Below, in pieces: positions 18,860 through 23,748 of a stretch of 23,748 nucleotides of DNA. The stretch is from Haplomitrium mnioides (lineage: Eukaryota > Marchantiophyta > Haplomitriopsida > Calobryales): assembly GCA_049999725.1 (NCBI GenBank), contig JBNGIS010032627.1, forward strand, positions 1-23,748, read 5' to 3'. Both the position numbers and the translations under genes were made by a program. The notes under the pieces are model-generated. The model was given only the letters and a program-made list of their open reading frames with translations, was not told the DNA's origin and did no database searches. The first letter of the stretch is position 1, and each line of letters starts with the position of its first letter.

Positions 18860-20600
18860 CATACAAAATCCCAACTCCACATCAATTTTTTAAGTTGCAA
18901 AACCCCAATGCCACATCGATTTTTTGAGCGATTGCAATTTCTGCTATTCTCTTCAGCTTTTGTTGAAGCTTCTTTGAGTCACCCATGATTCCAATTTCTG
19001 CTACTTTTTGCATCTCTTACTGTGAGCAAATTTTATCATTTTTTCAATAGCTTCCTTATCGAGCATAGAATTCCTTATTGAGCACATTCCATGAGAGATT
19101 GAGATTCCAATTTTTGATGCTTTCTTCTATTTAAGTTAAAAGTTGAAGCTTCTTCGAGAATTCCCTATCGAGCACATTTTATTGAGCTTTAGTAGCAAGC
19201 ATTCTTGGCTCGTAGGTTTGCAGAGCACTTTTGAGCACACTTCTTATGAATGAGATTTTGAGCTTTTGAGCTTCTTCAAGTTATCGTTACCTGCTGCTTC
19301 GATTATCACTTGCTAGCATTCATTTTCTGCTTGGGCATTCTTTGACTTTGTCATGACCTTCTAGCTTTCTTTTTTGCAGGATGCAAGTATTTTTCATCTT
19401 TATTCAGCTTCTGCCTTCAAGCAACAAAGCATTTCAATTCCTCTGTGAGATTGTTCCTCGCTTTGTGCTTGCCTTCTTCCCATGCAGGTTTTTCAAGCAT
19501 ATTTGAGTCACTTTCGTATGAGCACTGATCAAGCTTACATTTCTTGCAGCTTTCTCTTCTATTCAATTTTTCTTTGATTTGTTGACCTTCATCAATTTCT
19601 TCCTTTCCTTTTTGCAAGATGCATGCATGGTTTGGGAGAAGTTTTGTAGACTCAATCCTATGCCTTCAATTTGTTGTCAAGCAGATTTGGGTGTCTTTGA
19701 ATCACCTTTGTGTGAGCATTCTTGGAGTTGAGGAAACTGGAGGAGCTTCATTCAACTTCTGTTTTTTTTTTGCTTTGAACTACTTAAGCGTTTTCTTCTG
19801 TATTCAACAGCAAGCTTCTGTTTTTTGCTTGGAACTACTTCTGAATCAACGTTTTTTTTCTGTATTCAGTAGCAGGCATCTATCGACTTCATTCAACATT
19901 GAGCATATCAATAATGTTTCTTTTTTGCAAAATACATGCAGTTTTCATCTTTACTCAACTTCTGCCTTCAAGCAACATAGCATCTCAATTCCTTTGTGAG
20001 CTTTTTCCTCATTTTGTGTGAGCATTCTTTGAGATGCAGAGCTTCAAAGTCTTCACTTTGACCCTCTTCATCCATTCTCATGTGTGTTATGCAATTCTCC
20101 TTCGTTTTGGAGTTGGTTCCTTCTTGCCTCTTCATCGATTCCTCTTGTTGATATAGGTTTGCAGAGCTCTTTGGAATCAAAGTTTTGTTTCTACTGTTGT
20201 CTTCCATATTTTATTCTCTAGGGCATTTTTCACACTCCATCATCGAGCTTTTGCTTTTCTTTTTTGCATAATCCAGACATTCCTTGACTTCATTCAACCT
20301 CTTCATTGGTTCCTTCTTCCCACCATACAAAGAAGACGAAGATCAGCCCCTTAGTGTTTGGTTTAGTGTACTTCCTTTTGTCAATCAAGATCAAATATTG
20401 CAAGCATATTTGAGAACTGGAGTGGCAATGTTTTGTATCTACATGCATAACATGAATTGAAAACCAAAACGCAAACAAGTGGTGTGTGACAAGTGGAATC
20501 ACACATGAAGCATTTTCCAATCCCTCATCAAGCTAGCATTGGATCGATCAAGTTGCCCTTATATTTCACAAATCGTTTATTTCCTTAGTTTTCGACAAGC
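18860..20600. repeat. T-rich imperfect repeat region
   Basis: No recognisable gene. Related pieces recur at irregular spacing. A TTTTTTGCA(A/G)GATGCA-like box lies at about 19371, 19608, 19921 and 20259. A block of about 100 bp at 19371-19470 (CTTCTGCCTTCAAGCAAC, TTTCAATTCCTCTGTGAG) recurs at 19921-20020. TAGGTTTGCAGAGC occurs near 19213 and 20154, and TGTGAGCATTCTT occurs twice. A tandem duplication of about 60 bp lies at 19756-19876 (CTTCTG, T-run, GAACTACTT, TGTATTCA). At the left end ACAAAATCCCAACTCCACATC is followed by GCAAAACCCCAATGCCACATC. Two minus-strand ORFs (19417-19617 and 19968-20207) end in the similar LTEELKCFVA and LTKELRCYVA because they lie over the repeated block. Confidence 0.75.
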
Positions 20601-20717
20601 ATGGAGTTCTGACAGCAGAGTATGTGCAACACCATAGTGCCAGAAGTCCACGTTTCCAATGATTCTAAACAAAGATATGCTTGTTTTTGTTTGTTAATCT
20701 TATTCATTTCAATCTTA
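20601..20717. repeat. Dispersed repeat, copy B
   Basis: Same-orientation match to 10361-10473 about 10.2 kb away (CAGCAGAGTATGTG, CCATAGTGCC, GAAGTCCA, TTTGTTAATC, CATTTCAATCT). It lies outside the copia element and the T-rich block. Confidence 0.75.
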
Positions 20718-20940
20718 CTTAGCGATAGATTGGAGTAGATAAGATTTGCTAGCTACAACTATATTGACTTTAGAAGATAGCTACACATGATTCAGCTAGT
20801 TAGCTATAGTTACTCACATTGTCTCTACAAGGTAGGCTTGACTAAATTAGTTAGTTATAACTACACTACTCTAAAAAATAGCTGATATAGCTAGATATAA
20901 CTAGATGGCCTCTAGAAGAAGGCACCTTTGGCAAGTAAGA
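20718..20940. repeat. Low-complexity TAGCTA/TAGTTATAAC-rich segment
   Basis: Short words TAGCTA, TTAGCTATAG, TTAGTTATAACTAC and TAGCTAGATATAACTAG recur many times, several as small inverted repeats. No coding potential is visible. It could be a decayed miniature inverted-repeat element, but I cannot define its ends. Confidence 0.4.
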
Positions 20941-21400
20941 CATAAGCCATGTTGTAGTGTTGTGTAACCATGGAAAACCAATTTGAAATTTTAGCATCCA
21001 AAATCATGATTTTGAAGTTAGTAATGCTCATTTGTAAAAATATATATAATTTTATATATCAAGCAAAAAAAAAATGTATATATCAAAATTGTGTGATTCA
21101 AGTTTACAATGTATTCAAAATAAATCTTCTTATGAAAATATTTTCAAGCTCATTAAGTATTCAAAACAAATCTTCTTATACGAATATTATCAAATTTTCT
21201 TTCATAAATTTTGCCTTAAAAAGCACGAGCATCACAGACCAAAAAATGTACAAAATATAAACCACTTTTCTTTTAATATTTTCAAAATAAACCATGATAT
21301 CAGTAATTTCAAAAATTGATAAAAACAGTCAAATTTTATTGGAAACAAATTAAATCAAAATATGCTTAAGCAAGAAGGAACTTTAAATTGTAGTCTTAAA

Positions 21401-21402
<2 letters not shown>
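20941..21402. other. AT-rich intergenic DNA
   Basis: Very AT-rich, with a small direct repeat: CAAAATAAATCTTCTTATG and CAAAACAAATCTTCTTATAC about 50 bp apart. Two overlapping plus-strand ORFs of 80-96 codons here have low-complexity Lys/Ile/Phe composition and look fortuitous. Confidence 0.5.

Positions 21403-21440
<38 letters not shown>
21403..21440. repeat. (AT)19 microsatellite
   Basis: An uninterrupted AT dinucleotide run of 38 bp. Confidence 0.97.
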
Positions 21441-21443
<3 letters not shown>

Positions 21444-21892
21444 TGCTCAAGCAACTTTGCACTTGGAATGCTACAGCCTACATACGGGTGGAATGTTGAA
21501 GGTGTCACACGCAGGAACTTGTAACTAGATCCCAAATGTTTAGACGGAAGAAGATTGTCAAAGAAAATTGTGAAAAGACTAATAAAACAAGGGCGTGCTT
21601 GGACAAATAAAGCCAACGTGAGCTTGAACAACTAAAGTCTATGCATTCATAGGCAACTTGTAGCCCACACGAGTTTGAACAGCTATAGCAAATGCGTGTA
21701 ATGACAGCTGAAGCTCAGGCAAACACAGACTCCTGAGTAATTGGATGTATGGATCTTCCTTGCAAGCATAGATCTTGTTGCTAATTTGAATGAAAAAAAA
21801 TATGTTTTGTTCAAAAATGGTTTTGCAAAAGAAATTGAATCATGAAGAAAATACTTATATTAGATTTGGAATACAAAAAATAAATAGAGGAA
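21441..21892. other. Intergenic segment with three short imperfect repeats
   Basis: No gene seen. A motif of about 26 bp recurs near 21592 (GTGCTTGGACAAATAAAGCC), 21618 (GTGAGCTTGAACAACTAAAG) and 21669 (ACGAGTTTGAACAGCTATAGC). The remainder is unremarkable AT-rich sequence. Confidence 0.45.
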
Positions 21893-23220
21893 TCAAATAA
21901 CATTTTGTAAGAAAAATACTTTATTATGTAGCAAAACAACATCAGTCTTATGTTGCACCCAATTCTCTTTAGGAAGAATAGTCTCATTTAAATCTAATGC
22001 TTGAGAAGGTTCAACATCTACAGCTGCAACATCTAATGCTTGTCGAAACATTTCAGTCATGGAAATCCCAACAGAATTGCCAGAAGCACCTTCAGTACAA
22101 GGAGGAACAAGGTCTTTGTGGTACACATATACTATATGAGACTTGGTCATATCGGATGGCAAAGAAGCCATCGTGAAAACTCTTTGAAGAATATAGATAG
22201 ACTGATATCTATCATATTCCACTGCATTGCGATTTCACATCAACTTTAAAGCACATACAAGGCATGTGCTAGACTCACAGAAAAGATCTAACATCCAATC
22301 TTGCTCTGTTGTCAAATGGTCAATAGAAAGTTATACAAAGCCTAAGGCTTTTGGTAAACATTCACAAGAGCATTATCTCTTGGATGTCTAAGCTTTCCCA
22401 ACACATACGACTAGCTGAAAAAACTTCGCATGATTTGTTGACATTGCCTACTTGCATCATCCATTTGCAAATTGAAGAGCTTCATGCTCCACTTTCCCTC
22501 CTTTGTCCAGTAGCCCACAATCTAGTACTCATAGACGTGAGCAATTCTTGGACCACCTAAATGATGAATATTGCTTTTTTCCATGTAATAAAAAAAACAA
22601 ATATATAAGAAAAATGAAAAAAAGAAAGGAAAAATAAAATTCATAAACTATAGATGAAAAAAAAAATACAACTTACGTGACGTCGTAGTCGATTGCACAA
22701 CAAACCTTCAATAAAGCATCCTCGACAATGTCAAACTATTGTGAAAAGTGGATAATAACAAAAGACCAAAACTCGAAAGTAGTAATAGCAACAAAAGAAG
22801 AAACCATATCAAAAATATCATCCTTTGAGAAGGGTTCTGAATCATCATCCTTATTGTTAATAGCTAAAGTGAAACATCTTGGTTTCACTAAACCCTTCAA
22901 CTGTTGAGCATTAGACACCCCGTGGACTTGATAATATGCCACGTTGAGTCCATCAATATAGGACATTAAGTCCTCGTCTTGCTCATTAGACCCTCCTTCG
23001 GATATGAGAGCAACAACTTTATTTAATTGTCTTGCTTACCACTCTCTTGCTTTCTGGCAATGGAGCAAAAAAGTATTGGGGTAGAAGACAAGCATTAGGG
23101 TTTCATTTTCATCAACAGAGGCTTCTTCGACCCCATTTTCTTTCGACCTTTGGGAATGGCCATCAAATTTGTAACCAGCTTCCACTTGAAAGTTTTGTCA
23201 CCTTGTAAAAAAACCATAGA
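21893..23220 (-). pseudogene. Decayed multi-exon gene-like region, unknown product
   Basis: Several minus-strand stretches look like real protein yet are split by stops and frame changes. From right to left: FDGHSQRSKENGVEEASVDE (about 23180-23120), then after a TAA LNKVVALISEGGSNEQDEDL and LMSYIDGLNVAYYQVHGVS, then FDIVEDALLKVCCAIDYDV. After a gap come IVGYWTKEGKWSMKLFNLQM and LGKLRHPRDNALVNVYQKP, with three or more stops, then DWMLDLFCESSTCLVCALKL and a 109-codon open frame from 22222. Plausible splice signals are an acceptor TTTTTTTACAAG near 23219, an acceptor CACTTTTCACAATAG at about 22737, a donor CACGTAAGTTG at about 22676, and an acceptor CATCATTTAG near 22560. Frames do not join cleanly across these sites. 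I do not recognise the family. It could be a host pseudogene or a fragment carried by a transposon. Confidence 0.45.
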
Positions 23221-23500
23221 AACAAGTTAGACTAAACCAACAAAAAAAACTTTGAATAATTGACAAGGGAAGACAAAGTTGCCAGGCACATATTGACTCT
23301 CAAGTCCTTGCGTTGTCATGTTGTGGTTTGGCTAATGTGTAAAAAGGTAACAAAAGAATAGAGAAAAGTAATCTTCTTACCATACTTAAATTCAAAGAAA
23401 ATCATAGAAGCAACGGCAAAGCACTTTTCAAGAAGCTTCTAGAAAAACAAAATTAGTATATATCAGTGCTACATGGAAGATGCTATGGATATAGTGGGTA
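23221..23500. other. Unassigned sequence
   Basis: No gene recognised. This may be intron or flank of the minus-strand gene-like region, since a pyrimidine tract with acceptor-like CAAG borders it on the left. A short plus-strand frame with MEDAMDIVGSKRVILLAL is visible near 23473-23528 but is too short to interpret. Confidence 0.35.
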
Positions 23501-23748
23501 GCAAAAGGGTCATCCTATTGGCTCTTTGAGGATTCTCCGGATTGCAGTCAAAGATATTGTGAAGATAAAAGAAGAGAGAAGAGGTAGAAAGAGATCATCG
23601 AGGGGGAAAAACATTTGAGGGACATGGAGATATCATTGAGAGATCAGTGCAAAATCATCAAAAGATACATTGAGGGAGTTCAAATGGGTACTAGATCTAT
23701 TAGAGCGAGGAGGTTTGACGGTGGAGCTCAAGTCACTTATAGGTCAAG
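23501..23748 (+). pseudogene. Protein-like open frame running off the right edge, one internal stop
   Basis: After a TAG at 23498-23500 one plus-strand frame continues to the window end with a single TAG at 23585-23587. It reads WVAKGSSYWLFEDSPDCSQ before that stop, then KEIIEGEKHLRDMEISLRDQ and later RYIEGVQMGTRSIRARRF with a Gly/Tyr-containing tail. The charged, heptad-like Glu/Leu/Lys pattern suggests a helical or coiled-coil segment. No start or family motif is visible and the 3' end lies outside the window. It may be a gene exon, a decayed transposon ORF or chance. Confidence 0.35.

Noticed and set aside
20718-20940. Miniature inverted-repeat transposable element
   Set aside because: The short inverted words are suggestive, but I could not define terminal inverted repeats or a target duplication, so it is listed only as low-complexity repeat.
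20970-21319. Overlapping plus-strand ORFs of 96 and 81 codons
   Set aside because: Low-complexity AT-rich translation with no domain or splice context.
1-23748. tRNA, rRNA or snRNA genes
   Set aside because: No cloverleaf with A and B boxes or known RNA signature was recognised by eye. A covariance-model scan would be needed to exclude small RNAs fully.

Overview
The window looks like nuclear heterochromatin of a land plant. It is AT-rich and repeat-dominated, carries a diverged plant-type Ty1/copia LTR retrotransposon, and has no intact gene, operon or RNA gene that I can recognise. Species cannot be named from the sequence.

Layout. (1) 1-9741: a satellite array of about 95 head-to-tail monomers of about 102 bp, already in progress at base 1, with higher-order blocks of about 500 bp, very recent local duplications and a recurrent truncated monomer. 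(2) 9742-11261: array-flanking DNA with a direct repeat of about 90 bp, a three-unit degenerate coding repeat, a 36-bp tandem repeat and one copy of a roughly 115-bp dispersed repeat. (3) 11262-18859: a structurally complete copia element on the minus strand. It has 107-bp LTRs, 5-bp target duplication ACTCA, polypurine tract, degenerate primer-binding site, and the order gag, protease, integrase, reverse transcriptase, RNase H. All coding parts are broken by stops and frameshifts. A 36-bp minisatellite (12-residue units) lies inside the reverse transcriptase, and a leader of about 1.8 kb precedes gag. (4) 18860-20600: T-rich imperfect repeats. (5) 20601-21440: second copy of the dispersed repeat, AT-rich filler and an (AT)19 microsatellite. 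(6) 21441-23748: short repeats, a decayed minus-strand gene-like region with plausible splice sites, and an open plus-strand frame running off the right edge.

Nothing here appears to work as an intact gene set. The history suggested is satellite expansion beside a repeat-rich flank, into which the copia element inserted. Its LTRs now differ at about 12 of 107 positions by my hand alignment, so the insertion is not recent. The most unusual structure is the in-frame 12-residue repeat array between catalytic motifs of the copia reverse transcriptase.
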